From assembly GCF_036108815.1 (NCBI RefSeq), contig NZ_CP107985.1, positions 7,003,501 to 7,067,500 of the forward strand: DNA of 64,000 bases. The letters run 5' to 3'. Below are positions 35,461 through 43,890 of the stretch, piece after piece (positions within the stretch are counted from its first letter, which is position 1; the number at the start of each line of letters is the position of its first letter). The DNA is from Streptomyces sp. NBC_00353 (GTDB taxonomy: Bacteria; Actinomycetota; Actinomycetes; Streptomycetales; Streptomycetaceae). The notes beneath the pieces are model-generated. The model did no database searches, had not been told where the DNA came from, and worked only from the letters and a program-made list of their open reading frames with translations. The translations under genes and the position numbers were made by a program.

Positions 35461-36300
35461 CTAGGCGCGCAGCTCCTGGGTGCAGCACTTCACGCTGCCG
35501 CCGCCCTTGAGCAGCTCGCTCAGGTCCATCGGGACCGGTTCGAAGCCGCGTGCCCGCAGCGGGTCGAAGAGGCCCGCGGCGCCCTGGGGCACCAGCACAT
35601 GGAGGCCGTCGCTGACCGCGTTCAGCCCGAGCGCCGCGGCGTCCGCCTCCTCGGCCGTCAACGCGTCGGGGAAGAGCCGCCGCAGCACGGAGCGGCTGCC
35701 CGGCGAGAAGGCGCCCGGGTAGTACATGATCTCGTCGCCCGCCTCGTCGAGCACACACAGCGCCGTGTCCAGGTGGTAGTAGCGCGGGTCCACCAGGTCG
35801 AGCCCGATCACCGGCCGTCCGAAGAACTCCTGTGCCTCGTCGTGGGAGAGCGGACTGGACCGGAAGCCGCGCCCGGCCAGGAGGTACGACGAGGTGACCG
35901 CGAAATCGCCCTCGCCCTCGTTGACGTGGGCCGGCTCATGGATCTCGGTGAAGCCGTGGTCCCGGAACCAGTCCCGGTGCGCCTCGGCCTCGGGGTACCG
36001 CTCCTGGTACGCGAACCGGGCGCCCAGCACCCGGCCGTCCACGACGGTGGCGCCATTGGCGGCGAAGACCATGTCGGGCAGGTCGGGACGCGGGGTGAGC
36101 AGCTCGACGGTGTGGCCGAGCGCCCGGTAGCGGTCGCGCAGGTCCTCCCACTGGGCCTGGGCCAGCCGTAGATCGACCGGCTTGCTCGGGTCCATCCACG
36201 GGTTGATGGAGTACGTGACCTCGAAATGGGTCGGGGCGCACATCAGGTAGCGGCGCGGGGTCGCTTCACGAAGCGATGAGGGTGTGGCTTCACGAGGCAA
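35461..36300 (-). CDS. dimethylarginine dimethylaminohydrolase-like amidinotransferase-fold enzyme
   Basis: A 279-residue protein of the DDAH/arginine deiminase superfamily. Motifs: YSINPWMDPSKPVD, DMVFAANGATVV, EPAHVNEGEGDFAV, YYHLDTALCVLD with the catalytic His, and the C-terminal nucleophile in GGSVKCCTQEL. It probably hydrolyses a guanidino compound, releasing citrulline or ornithine. TTG at 36300 has GAGGAG upstream and is taken as start. The first 19 residues contain REATP twice, a small duplication; ATG for MCAPTHF would also give a full domain. Confidence 0.83.
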   Translation of the reverse strand: MPREATPSSLREATPRRYLMCAPTHFEVTYSINPWMDPSKPVDLRLAQAQWEDLRDRYRALGHTVELLTPRPDLPDMVFAANGATVVDGRVLGARFAYQERYPEAEAHRDWFRDHGFTEIHEPAHVNEGEGDFAVTSSYLLAGRGFRSSPLSHDEAQEFFGRPVIGLDLVDPRYYHLDTALCVLDEAGDEIMYYPGAFSPGSRSVLRRLFPDALTAEEADAAALGLNAVSDGLHVLVPQGAAGLFDPLRARGFEPVPMDLSELLKGGGSVKCCTQELRA

Positions 36301-36641
36301 TGGGGGCTCCTCACGGACAGCAGGGGTGGCCTGCGGACAGTCGGGGCTCGCACGGGTCTGTGCGTGAGCCCATGGTGCGCCGTGCGGGGCGACCGCGCAG
36401 TAAACCGATCGGGTGGTTGTACGGGCGGCTCGGTAACGATTACGCAGAGGCGCCGATGTGCTACGTCCCGTCCCGTTCCGCCGGCGGATACCTCCCGAGC
36501 CACACCTGCCATTTCAGGCCAATTATTGGCATAGTGCCCAGCTCAGTGCGCCGGTCCGCGCACCCCGCTTGAGAACTCTGGCCACCCGAGGCGCAGGATG
36601 GTGGGACCATAGGCAGGGGCAACGCTGAGGTAAGGGGATTG
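36301..36641. other. 341-base divergent region
   Basis: It separates the DDAH-like gene (-) from the primase/polymerase-like gene (+). It is less GC-rich near 36516-36535 (CCAATTATTGGCATAGTG), a likely promoter zone. No gene or clear operator was recognised. Confidence 0.4.
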
Positions 36642-37388
36642 ATGGGCGCCGATTTCGGCCGTTCTCGCGGCACAGAGAGCAAGTTTTCCCAATGGTTTCG
36701 CCGACGACCCAAACCGCAGGACAGCGACGTCGACGACACCGCCCGGGAGGCGCTGCTCCTGGCTGTCGCCGAAGCCGGAATGCCCATCGCGCCCGCCGCC
36801 CACCCGGTCGGCTACCGATGTTCGTGCGAACGCATCGGCTGTCCCACCCCCGCCCGGCACCCCATCTCGTTCGCCTGGCAGACGCAGTCCACCACCGACA
36901 GTGCCCAGATCGAGCGCTGGGCCCGCAGTCAGCCGCAGGCCAACTTCATCACCGCGACCGGCATGATCCATGACGTCCTCGACGTGCCGTTGACCGCGGG
37001 CAAGCAGGCTCTGGAGCGGCTCCTCGCCGCGGACATCGACGTCGGCCCGGTGGCCGTCTCCGGCGACGACCGGATGCTCTTCTTCACCGCCACCCGCGGC
37101 ACTCCCGAGGACGAGGACGAGTGGTGGCCCTGCGAGCTGGACTGCCATCCCGAGACCATGGACGAGCATCCGGGGATGCGCTGGCACTGCCGCGGAAGCT
37201 ACGTACTCCTGCCGCCCGCCATGCTCCCCGGTGAGCTGGACGTGCACTGGGTCCGTGGTCCGGAGAACCCGCTGCCGGACCCGCTGACGCTGCTGGAGAC
37301 GCTCACCGACGCCTGCGCGCAGTACGCCGACACGGCGGACCAGAGCGATCTCGACCACGACTCGGTGGCCTGGCCGCTCAGCCGCTGA
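36642..37388 (+). CDS. bifunctional DNA primase/polymerase-like protein
   Basis: A 248-residue protein resembling the N-terminal prim-pol domain of actinobacterial and plasmid primases. Features: REALLLAVAEAGMPIAPA, a Cys/His cluster (YRCSCERIGCPTPARHP), ARSQPQANFITATG, and MIHDVLDVPLTAGKQAL where prim-pol proteins have the metal-binding DxD. The Asp pair here is spaced differently (DVLD), so polymerase activity may be lost. No helicase domain follows. It stands alone without plasmid or phage genes. ATG at 36642 follows AAGGGG. Confidence 0.65.
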   Translation: MGADFGRSRGTESKFSQWFRRRPKPQDSDVDDTAREALLLAVAEAGMPIAPAAHPVGYRCSCERIGCPTPARHPISFAWQTQSTTDSAQIERWARSQPQANFITATGMIHDVLDVPLTAGKQALERLLAADIDVGPVAVSGDDRMLFFTATRGTPEDEDEWWPCELDCHPETMDEHPGMRWHCRGSYVLLPPAMLPGELDVHWVRGPENPLPDPLTLLETLTDACAQYADTADQSDLDHDSVAWPLSR

Positions 37389-37436
37389 GATCCCCCGCAG
37401 CGGAAGTACGGGGGAGCCAGGGACGTGGGGCCTCAC

Positions 37437-37482
37437 GAGCCCTGCACCACGAGCAGCGCGAGCCCTGCACCACGGGCAGCGG
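37437..37482. repeat. tandem 23-bp direct repeat
   Basis: Two consecutive 23-base units begin GAGCCCTGCACCAC and differ at only two positions, between convergent genes. Confidence 0.7.
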
Positions 37483-37534
37483 GGGAAGGCTCCCGACAGA
37501 ACGGGACGCCGCTCACGGCAGCGCGCGACCGCGC

Positions 37535-38530
37535 CTACGAGCCCTTCGCCGCCGTGAGACCCGGCAGCCGGTTCAGCACGATCACCTTGGCGCCGTTCCC
37601 GGCGCCCTTCTTCGGGACGTACACCAGCTGGCTGGAGACCCGCTCCTTGGTGAGGGTGGTCTTCACCTCGCCGGTCAGCAGCGCCTGCACATCCGCGTTG
37701 ACCGGCGGACGCAGTCCCTTCGCCGCGGTCTGCTGCTCGAAATGCTTGCTGCTGAAGAAGACCAGCGCCCCGCCGTCCTCCGTCTCCAGGCCGAGCGGAC
37801 CGAACGTACCGCTGTCCAGCGGCTGGTCGATGAACTGGAAGGAGAAGCCCGCCCGTCGGCTGTTTCTGCGCTCGTTCCGCCAGGCCGAGGTGGCGACCCC
37901 GGGGGCGAACACGTCCGGCGTGCCCTTCTGCAGGTACTGCGTGTACTGCGTGCTCAAGTCCTTCGGCGCCACGGCCAGTTCGGTGCTGTCCGCGGTGACC
38001 GGCCGGGCCCGCCCGTCGCCGTCCTTGGCGAACGCGGGCAGCTCGGACGGCGTCACGACCGCGAGATACGACGCCTTCCAGACCGCGTCGGGACCGGTCC
38101 GGACGAAGACGATCAGCCAGCTGGTGTCCTGCTTCCCGCTGTCCTGGTCGCGGTTGGAGTCGGTGTTCGCGAGGAACCAGCGCGGCCAGCCGGCCTTCTT
38201 CGGGATGAGATACGTGGCGTCGGTCAGCTCCAGCGGCCGGTGGTTCGCGTTGCCGTTGGGGTTGTTCTTCTGCCGCGCCCGCAGACCGGCCTGGTTGATC
38301 GCACCGAGCGAACCGGTGACCCGGTCCGCGTCCAACGCAGGGTCGTAGGCCTTGTCCGCCGCGTTGTACGCGGTGGTGAAGTCCGTAAGGGCCTTCGCGG
38401 CCTCAGACTTCGTCGCCGCCGGTACGACTTCCAGCTCGCCGTGCACCGTCACGCACCCGCTCGCCGTCATGCTCAGCACCGTCGCTGTCACGAGTCCCGT
38501 CGCCAGCCGAATCGGCCTCAGACTTCTCAT
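37535..38530 (-). CDS. lipoprotein of unknown function, last gene of efe operon
   Basis: A 331-residue predicted lipoprotein. The signal peptide MRSLRPIRLATGLVTATVLS ends in the lipobox MTASGC (Cys26). The mature part is soluble: TDFTTAYNAADKAYDPALD, DTSWLIVFVRTGPDAVWKAS, DSGTFGPLGLETEDGGALVF. No known domain was recognised. Its first 128 bases overlap the end of efeU in another frame. GC bias at third positions favours this frame in the overlap, so the start is probably right and the efeU tail is unusual. Position in the operon suggests an envelope role linked to iron uptake, but that is only context. Confidence 0.72.
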   Translation of the reverse strand: MRSLRPIRLATGLVTATVLSMTASGCVTVHGELEVVPAATKSEAAKALTDFTTAYNAADKAYDPALDADRVTGSLGAINQAGLRARQKNNPNGNANHRPLELTDATYLIPKKAGWPRWFLANTDSNRDQDSGKQDTSWLIVFVRTGPDAVWKASYLAVVTPSELPAFAKDGDGRARPVTADSTELAVAPKDLSTQYTQYLQKGTPDVFAPGVATSAWRNERRNSRRAGFSFQFIDQPLDSGTFGPLGLETEDGGALVFFSSKHFEQQTAAKGLRPPVNADVQALLTGEVKTTLTKERVSSQLVYVPKKGAGNGAKVIVLNRLPGLTAAKGS

Positions 38531-39374
38531 CCGTTGCTTTCTGCGCCTTCTGATCCGTCGCCCCCACTGACCGTCCGAACCCTACCGGGGCGAGGAACAG
38601 CGCAAGAGTGGGGATCAGATACAGCGCCCACACCGTGACCTGAAGAACGGTCGGATCGGGCTGGAAGTTGAACGTGCCCTTCAGCAGCGTGCCGTACCAG
38701 CTGTCCGGCGGGATCGTGGCGCTGATGTCGAACGCCCGGTTCTGCAGACCGCCGAGGAACTCGGCCTCCTGCAGATCGTGGACGCCGTACGCGAGCACGC
38801 CCGCCGCGACGACGACCAGCATGCCGCCGGTCCAGGTGAAGAACTTCGCCAGGTTGATCCGCAGTGCACCGCGGTAGAACAGCCAGCCCAGCACCACGGC
38901 GGTGGCGATCCCGAGCAGCGCACCGATCATCGGATGCCAGCCGTCGTCCGCGGCATGCACCGCACGCCAGACGAACAGCGAGGTCTCGAGCCCCTCCCGG
39001 CCGACGGCGAGGAGCGCCGTGGCGACCAGCGCGCCGGTGCCCATCGCGAGCGCCGCGTCGAGCTTGCCGTGCAGCTCCGCCTTCAGATGCCGCGCGGTGC
39101 GCCGCATCCAGAACACCATCCACGTGACCAGGCCGACCGAGACGATCGACAGCGAACCGCCGAGCGCCTCCTGCGCCTTGAACGTCATCTCCTGCGAGCC
39201 GAATTCGAGACCCGCGCCGAACGCCAGGCTGACGACGACCGCGCTGCCGACCCCGACCCAGATCGGCAGCAGCTTGCTCCGGTTGCCGGTCTTCACCAGA
39301 TAGGCGATGAGGATGCAGACGACCAGGCTGGCCTCAAGGCCCTCGCGCAGGCCGATCAGGAAGTTGCTGAACAC
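38403..39374 (-). CDS. efeU: EfeU/FTR1-type iron permease
   Basis: A 323-residue, seven-helix permease. Both iron-binding REGLE motifs are present: NFLIGLREGLEASLVV at the N-terminus and LLAVGREGLETSLFVW near residue 125. It imports ferric iron oxidised or delivered by the EfeB/EfeO partners. ATG at 39374 is 33 bp after the efeB stop. The last 43 residues (DQKAQKATDEKSEADSAGDG onward) are a hydrophilic tail with poor GC third-position bias and overlap the lipoprotein gene. The family usually ends soon after helix 7, so a lost stop or frameshift is likely. Confidence 0.92.
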   Translation of the reverse strand: MFSNFLIGLREGLEASLVVCILIAYLVKTGNRSKLLPIWVGVGSAVVVSLAFGAGLEFGSQEMTFKAQEALGGSLSIVSVGLVTWMVFWMRRTARHLKAELHGKLDAALAMGTGALVATALLAVGREGLETSLFVWRAVHAADDGWHPMIGALLGIATAVVLGWLFYRGALRINLAKFFTWTGGMLVVVAAGVLAYGVHDLQEAEFLGGLQNRAFDISATIPPDSWYGTLLKGTFNFQPDPTVLQVTVWALYLIPTLALFLAPVGFGRSVGATDQKAQKATDEKSEADSAGDGTRDSDGAEHDGERVRDGARRAGSRTGGDEV

Positions 39375-39407
39375 GTTTCGGTTCTCCTTTTTCCGCTTCG
39401 AGTCCCG

Positions 39408-40709
39408 TTACGAGAACAGCGCCCGGCCCCACCAGTCGTCCTTGGAGCGGACGCCCGGCGGGACGGCGAAGTGCGCCGAACCCACGTGCTGGATGTACTC
39501 GTTGAGTGCGTCGTGTGCCGCGAGGCGGCGCTGCAGCGGAATGAACGCCTTCCGGACATCGCGCTGGTAGGCGAGGAAGAACAGCCCGGCGTCCAGCCGG
39601 CCCAGGCCGTCCGTGCCGTCCGTGAAGGAGTAGCCGCGGCGCAGGATCTTCGCACCGTCGTTGCTGTCCGGGTGGGCGAGCCGCACATGGGCGGTCGGCA
39701 GCATCGCCTTCAGGAACGGCTCGTCGCGCTCCTTCGCCTTGCCGACCGGGGCGCCCTCGCCCTTGTCCCGGCCGAAGATGTCCTCCTGCTCCTGGAGTCC
39801 GGTCCGGTCCCAGGTCTCGATGTGCATGCGGATGCGCCGGGCCACCAGGTACGAACCCCCGGTCATCCAGCCGGCCTGGTCCTTCTCGCCGACCCACACA
39901 TGCTTGTCGAGGCCCGCGGTGTCGGTGCCGGAGATGTTCCGGGTGCCGTCCTTGAAGCCCATCATGTTGCGCGGGGTCTGGGCGTCGGGCGTCGTCGACG
40001 ACGTCTTGCCGAAGCCCAGCTGCGACCAGCGGATCGCGGTGCGGCCCATGCCGATCCTGGCGAGGTTGCGGATGGCGTGGACCGCGACCTGCGGGTCGTC
40101 CGCGCACGCCTGGACGCACAGGTCGCCGCCGCTGCGGGCCGCGTCGAGATTGTCGCCGGGGAACTTCGGCAGATCGACGAGCGCCTCCGGGCGCCGGTCC
40201 TCAAGGCCGAACCTCCCCTTGGCGAACAGGGAGGGACCGAAGCCGATGGTCAGAGTGAGCCGTGACGGCTTGAGCCCCAGCGCCTCGCCGGTGTCGTCCG
40301 GCGGTGCCTCGGCGAGACCGCCGTACGCCCCGTCGCCGACCGCATGACCGGCCGTCATCCGCTCGGCCGCCCGCGTCCACTCCTTGAGCAGCGCGATCAG
40401 CTCGGTCCGGTCCTTCGTCGTCACGTCGAAGGCGGCGAAGTGCAGCCTGTCCTGGACCGCGGTGGCGATACCGGCCTGGTGCACACCGTGGAACGGCACC
40501 GCGGCGCCGCTGTCCGCGGCCGGCACGGCGTCGTTCTCCGTACGCACCGCGGCGACCGCGCCACCGGCCGCGACCGCGCCGAGCGCCAGCCCGGCACCGC
40601 CCCAGCCGAGCAGTGCACGGCGCGACGGCGCGCGGCCGCCGGTGCCGGTGCCGGTGGCGTCCGCCTCGGCGACGTCCGTCCCGGCGGTGTTCTGACTTTC
40701 CTCGGACAT
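39408..40709 (-). CDS. efeB: EfeB deferrochelatase/Dyp-type peroxidase
   Basis: A 433-residue Tat-exported heme enzyme. SRRALLGWGGAGLALG (Arg30-Arg31) is the Tat signal. The Dyp motif GFKDGTRNI and the proximal heme His in RMHIETWDRTG are present. It oxidises Fe(II) or extracts iron from heme at the envelope and works with EfeO and EfeU. ATG at 40709 follows GGGGAGG. It lies 31 bp after efeO and 33 bp before efeU. Confidence 0.93.
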   Translation of the reverse strand: MSEESQNTAGTDVAEADATGTGTGGRAPSRRALLGWGGAGLALGAVAAGGAVAAVRTENDAVPAADSGAAVPFHGVHQAGIATAVQDRLHFAAFDVTTKDRTELIALLKEWTRAAERMTAGHAVGDGAYGGLAEAPPDDTGEALGLKPSRLTLTIGFGPSLFAKGRFGLEDRRPEALVDLPKFPGDNLDAARSGGDLCVQACADDPQVAVHAIRNLARIGMGRTAIRWSQLGFGKTSSTTPDAQTPRNMMGFKDGTRNISGTDTAGLDKHVWVGEKDQAGWMTGGSYLVARRIRMHIETWDRTGLQEQEDIFGRDKGEGAPVGKAKERDEPFLKAMLPTAHVRLAHPDSNDGAKILRRGYSFTDGTDGLGRLDAGLFFLAYQRDVRKAFIPLQRRLAAHDALNEYIQHVGSAHFAVPPGVRSKDDWWGRALFS

Positions 40710-40740
40710 GATCGGTGCCTCCCCGCCCGTCACTTCGTCA

Positions 40741-41877
40741 CTACTTCGTCACTGCGGCGGCGAGCCGCGACAGCGGCTCGGCCAGCGAGTTGACGGCGTC
40801 CGACAGCTCCTTGCGGTCCGCCTTGCCGACCTTGTCGTACGAGGTGAACTCGTAGGAGTTCTTGTCCTCGCGGTACTTGTCCAGCAGCGTGTTCAGCGCC
40901 GCGAACTGCTTGTCCAGGGTGGCGGTCAGCGCCGCGTCGTTCTTCGAGGCGACCGGCTTCAGGAGCTCGTACGACTTCTGCGCGCCCTCGACATTGGCCT
41001 TGAAGTCGATCAGGTCGGTGTGGCTGTAGCGCTCCTCCTCACCGGTGACCTTGCCGGTGGCGACCTCGTCGAGGAGCTCCTTGGCGCCGTTGGCCATCGA
41101 GGTCGGCGTGATCTCCGCCTTGCCGACCCGCTTCTGCCAGTCGACGAGGTCCTTGTAGAGGACGGGGGCGAGGGCCTTCTCCTCGGCGCCGAGCTTCTTG
41201 TCCTGCCACAGCGCCTTCTCCAGGCGGTGCCAGCCGGTCCACTTCTGGCCGTCCTCCAGGCCGTCCTCGCGGACGTCGACCTTGGGGTCGATGTCACCGA
41301 AGGACTCGGCGACCGGCTCGGTGCGTTCCCAGCCGATGCGGGAGTCGGCGTACGCCTTCTTCGCGGCCTCGATGTCACCGGCGGCGACGGCGTCCGTGAA
41401 GACCTTGACCTTCGGCAGCGTCTCGTCGGCCTGGGCCTGCACATAGGTGCGGTAGCCGGCGACGGCCTCGTCCATCTCGGGGCTGCGCTTGACCGCGGTG
41501 CCGCCGGTGACCTCGATCTTCTGCCGGAAGCCGGCGCCCTTCATGCCGGGCTTGCAGACGACGTCGTACGAACCGGCCTTGACCTCGGCGGTGATGGTGG
41601 CCTTGGTGCCGGGGCCGATGTTCTCGCGCTCGGCGACGATGCGGTCGTCCGGGAAGAGGACGTAGACCTCGGTGACCTTGGATCCCTTGTTCTCCACGGC
41701 GAGTGCGATGTGACCGGCCGGGAGCTTCTTCTTCGACACCGCGCAGGAGTCGTCCTTCGCGGTGACCTTCACCCCGCCGTCACCCTTGCCGTCGCTCTTC
41801 TCGGCGCAGCCCGTGACGGCGGTCAGAGCTGCCGCGGTGGCGACAGCGGTGACGACGGAGAGACGAACGGCTCGCAT
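40741..41877 (-). CDS. efeO: EfeO iron-uptake lipoprotein
   Basis: A 378-residue lipoprotein. Signal peptide ends in LTAVTGC (Cys24). The N-terminal cupredoxin domain (about 35-125) includes DSCAVSKKKLPAGHIALAV and YDVVCKPGMKG. The C-terminal M75 imelysin-like domain has TGWHRLEKALW, the HxxE iron-binding motif. It binds ferrous/ferric iron outside the cell for EfeU. ATG at 41877 has GGAG six bases upstream. First gene of the efe operon, 67 bp after a putative iron box. Confidence 0.94.
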   Translation of the reverse strand: MRAVRLSVVTAVATAAALTAVTGCAEKSDGKGDGGVKVTAKDDSCAVSKKKLPAGHIALAVENKGSKVTEVYVLFPDDRIVAERENIGPGTKATITAEVKAGSYDVVCKPGMKGAGFRQKIEVTGGTAVKRSPEMDEAVAGYRTYVQAQADETLPKVKVFTDAVAAGDIEAAKKAYADSRIGWERTEPVAESFGDIDPKVDVREDGLEDGQKWTGWHRLEKALWQDKKLGAEEKALAPVLYKDLVDWQKRVGKAEITPTSMANGAKELLDEVATGKVTGEEERYSHTDLIDFKANVEGAQKSYELLKPVASKNDAALTATLDKQFAALNTLLDKYREDKNSYEFTSYDKVGKADRKELSDAVNSLAEPLSRLAAAVTK

Positions 41878-41943
41878 ACGGGCTCCACAAAGGCTGAAGA
41901 GGATGAACAGGGCCGGGAAGAGGCGGGGTGAGGCGGACCTAAC

Positions 41944-41962
41944 TTAACCGAGGCTTACCTCA
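41944..41962 (-). promoter_or_regulatory. iron-repressor (DmdR/IdeR-type) box of efe operon
   Basis: Read on the minus strand, TGAGGTAAGCCTCGGTTAA matches 13 of 19 positions of the actinobacterial iron box and lies 67 bp before efeO. Its core AGGTAAGCCT is identical to the core of the site before the heme oxygenase gene. Confidence 0.72.
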
Positions 41963-42190
41963 CCGGTACCCACCCGTGCAGTGATTCAGCTCTCACCTGG
42001 GGTGCCGGAGAACGGGGCGATCACAGTCGGCCCATGGGTGCCCCATGGAAGGGTCAAGGGATGGTCAACCGGTACTTGGTGGTGCGAAGGAGGGGCGCCT
42101 CGGTGCCGGAGTCGTCGCCGCGGCCCCGCCGCCGTACCGTCCGGTCCGCTCCTGCGGCACCACGGCGCCGCACGATGCTTGAATGCGCAC

Positions 42191-42877
42191 GTGAGTGACT
42201 ACGACGTACCCGCAGGCATCGACGTACTGCACGTGTTCTGCGGTCCGGACGGACGGCACGGCAACGCCCTCGGGGTGGTACGCGACGGGCGTACGTACCC
42301 CGATGAGGCGTCCCGGCAGGCGCTCGCCGGGCAGCTCGGTTTCAGCGAGACCGTGTTCGTCGACGATCCCGAGCGCGGATACGTCGACATCTACACGCCG
42401 GGACTCCGGCTGCCGTTCGCCGGGCATCCGCTCGTGGGCTCCGCCTGGCTGCTGGACCTGGAGATCCTGGAGCTGCCGGTCGGCGAGATCTACGCCCGCC
42501 AGGACGGCGAGTTCAGCTGGATCGCGGCCCGCCCCGAGTGGGTGCCGCCGCGCACGCTGGAGCAGTACGCATCCGTCGCCGAGGTCGAGGCGCTGACCGG
42601 ACCGCCCCCGGGGGAGGGCTGGCTGTACGTGTGGGCATGGGAGGACGAGGCGGCGGGACGGGTCAGGGCGCGGGCCTTCCCGCGGCGGGACGACGGAATC
42701 GTCGAGGACGAGGCGACAGGTGCGGCGGCGCTGCTGCTCAGCGCGCAACTGGGCCGCGCCCTCAACATCAGACAAGGGCGCGGCTCCCAGATCCTCACCG
42801 CACCCGCACCGGACGGCACGGTGGAAATCGGGGGCCGCGTCCTGCTGGCGCAATCAAGCTTGTCACCGGCGCTGTGA
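42191..42877 (+). CDS. short PhzF family protein
   Basis: A 228-residue member of the PhzF/diaminopimelate-epimerase fold, shorter than the usual 260-300. Motifs: VLHVFCGPDGRHGNALGVV, the catalytic Glu in GFSETVFVDDP, LRLPFAGHPLVGSAWLL, and GIVEDEATGAAALLLSAQLG. Substrate unknown. GTG at 42191 is the plausible start, without a strong ribosome site. The last nine codons fall within the first unit of a 40-bp repeat array that continues downstream, so the C-terminus seems to have been extended or replaced by repeat sequence. Confidence 0.78.
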   Translation: MSDYDVPAGIDVLHVFCGPDGRHGNALGVVRDGRTYPDEASRQALAGQLGFSETVFVDDPERGYVDIYTPGLRLPFAGHPLVGSAWLLDLEILELPVGEIYARQDGEFSWIAARPEWVPPRTLEQYASVAEVEALTGPPPGEGWLYVWAWEDEAAGRVRARAFPRRDDGIVEDEATGAAALLLSAQLGRALNIRQGRGSQILTAPAPDGTVEIGGRVLLAQSSLSPAL

Positions 42878-42960
42878 CGTCGGACGGGCGCATTCAAGCG
42901 TGTCGTCGGCGTTGTGACATCGCAGGGACGCGTTCAAGCCCGTCCGGCGATTGAGGACGA
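42851..42960. repeat. three 40-bp repeat units (REP-like)
   Basis: Units begin at 42851 (CAATCAAGCTTGTC), 42891 (CATTCAAGCGTGTC) and 42931 (CGTTCAAGCCCGTCC), exactly 40 bases apart. The third unit, with GTCCGGCGATTGAGGACGAA, resembles an intergenic repeat common in Streptomyces genomes. The first unit contains the stop codon of the PhzF-like gene. Confidence 0.75.
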
Positions 42961-43020
42961 AGCGGCACGGCTGACCGGGCCCACCGTCGGAACCCGGTCG
43001 CCCCCCGCACCGCCGGGGCC

Positions 43021-43686
43021 CTACGCGCTGCGGGGGAACACCTCGCCCAGCTCCCGGAACACCGCCGTGTTCAGCGCGAACGCGCGCCTGCACTCGTCGA
43101 CGATCCGCATCTTCTCCAGTTCGTCCGCGTCTACCGCGTCCAGCAGCTCGCGGTAACCCCGCTTGAACGAGGCGGGGTTGGCGATCTCCTCGAAGACGTA
43201 GAACCGGACCCCGTCACCCTTGCGCGCGAAGCCCCAGGTCCGCTCCGCCCTGTCGCGGATGATCTGGCCGCCGGAGAGATCCCCGAGATAGCGGGTGTAG
43301 TGGTGCGCGACGTATCCGGCGGACCAGGTGCGCGCGCACTCGGCGACCCGGTCGGCGTACGCGGCCGTCGCGGGCAGTGGCTCCAGGCCCCTGCGCCAGT
43401 CCGCACCGCGAAGATGCGCCAGATCGCGTTCCAGCTCCGCGGTGCGCATCAGCTCCGGCTGTATGAACGGACCGGCGACCGGATCGGTGCGCAGTGCCTC
43501 CGCGCCCTCCTCCAGCGCCCGGTAGACGAACCACAGCTGCTCGGTGTAGCGCGTGTACGCAACCACTCCGAGCCGCCCGCCGAGCAGGTCGCTCATGAAG
43601 GTCGAGGTCTCCGCCTCGGTGTGCTGTTCGTGCGACGCCGTGCGGATCAGTGTCGAGAAGGGTGTGGTGGCGGCTGTTGCGTCCAA
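43021..43686 (-). CDS. biliverdin-producing heme oxygenase
   Basis: A 221-residue heme oxygenase that opens heme to biliverdin, CO and iron. The proximal His is in RTASHEQHTEAE, and the distal helix is YLGDLSGGQII. I chose TTG at 43686, with GGAGG seven bases upstream, giving DATAATTPFSTLI. An ATG at 43776 also has GGAGG, but the 30 extra codons have T-rich third positions and look non-coding. An iron box lies about 100 bp upstream, so expression should rise when iron is scarce. Iron recovered this way complements the nearby efe system. Confidence 0.9.
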   Translation of the reverse strand: MDATAATTPFSTLIRTASHEQHTEAETSTFMSDLLGGRLGVVAYTRYTEQLWFVYRALEEGAEALRTDPVAGPFIQPELMRTAELERDLAHLRGADWRRGLEPLPATAAYADRVAECARTWSAGYVAHHYTRYLGDLSGGQIIRDRAERTWGFARKGDGVRFYVFEEIANPASFKRGYRELLDAVDADELEKMRIVDECRRAFALNTAVFRELGEVFPRSA

Positions 43687-43789
43687 GGCGGGCCTCCGGG
43701 GACCGAGGAGGGAGGGAAGTCCGGGAAGAAGACGGAAAAGCCGACAGCAACTGCGCTCGGCAGTCACTGTCGACATCTCCGATCCTCCA

Positions 43790-43807
43790 ACTTAGGCTTA
43801 CCTAAGT
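43790..43807 (-). promoter_or_regulatory. iron-repressor box of heme oxygenase gene
   Basis: ACTTAGGTAAGCCTAAGT is an inverted repeat with 7-bp arms around TAAG, of the DmdR/IdeR type. It is upstream of both possible starts of the heme oxygenase gene. Confidence 0.8.
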
Positions 43808-43890
43808 CAACGGCTTCCCGACGGTCCGTCGGTAAAAACGATACGCCCGGTTCCGCCCGTTCGCCGGGGTTGCGGATCGCGTACGAACGC

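Noticed and set aside
43687..43776. 30-residue N-terminal extension of heme oxygenase
   Set aside because: Third codon positions are T-rich, unlike all neighbouring genes, and TTG 43686 has its own ribosome site.
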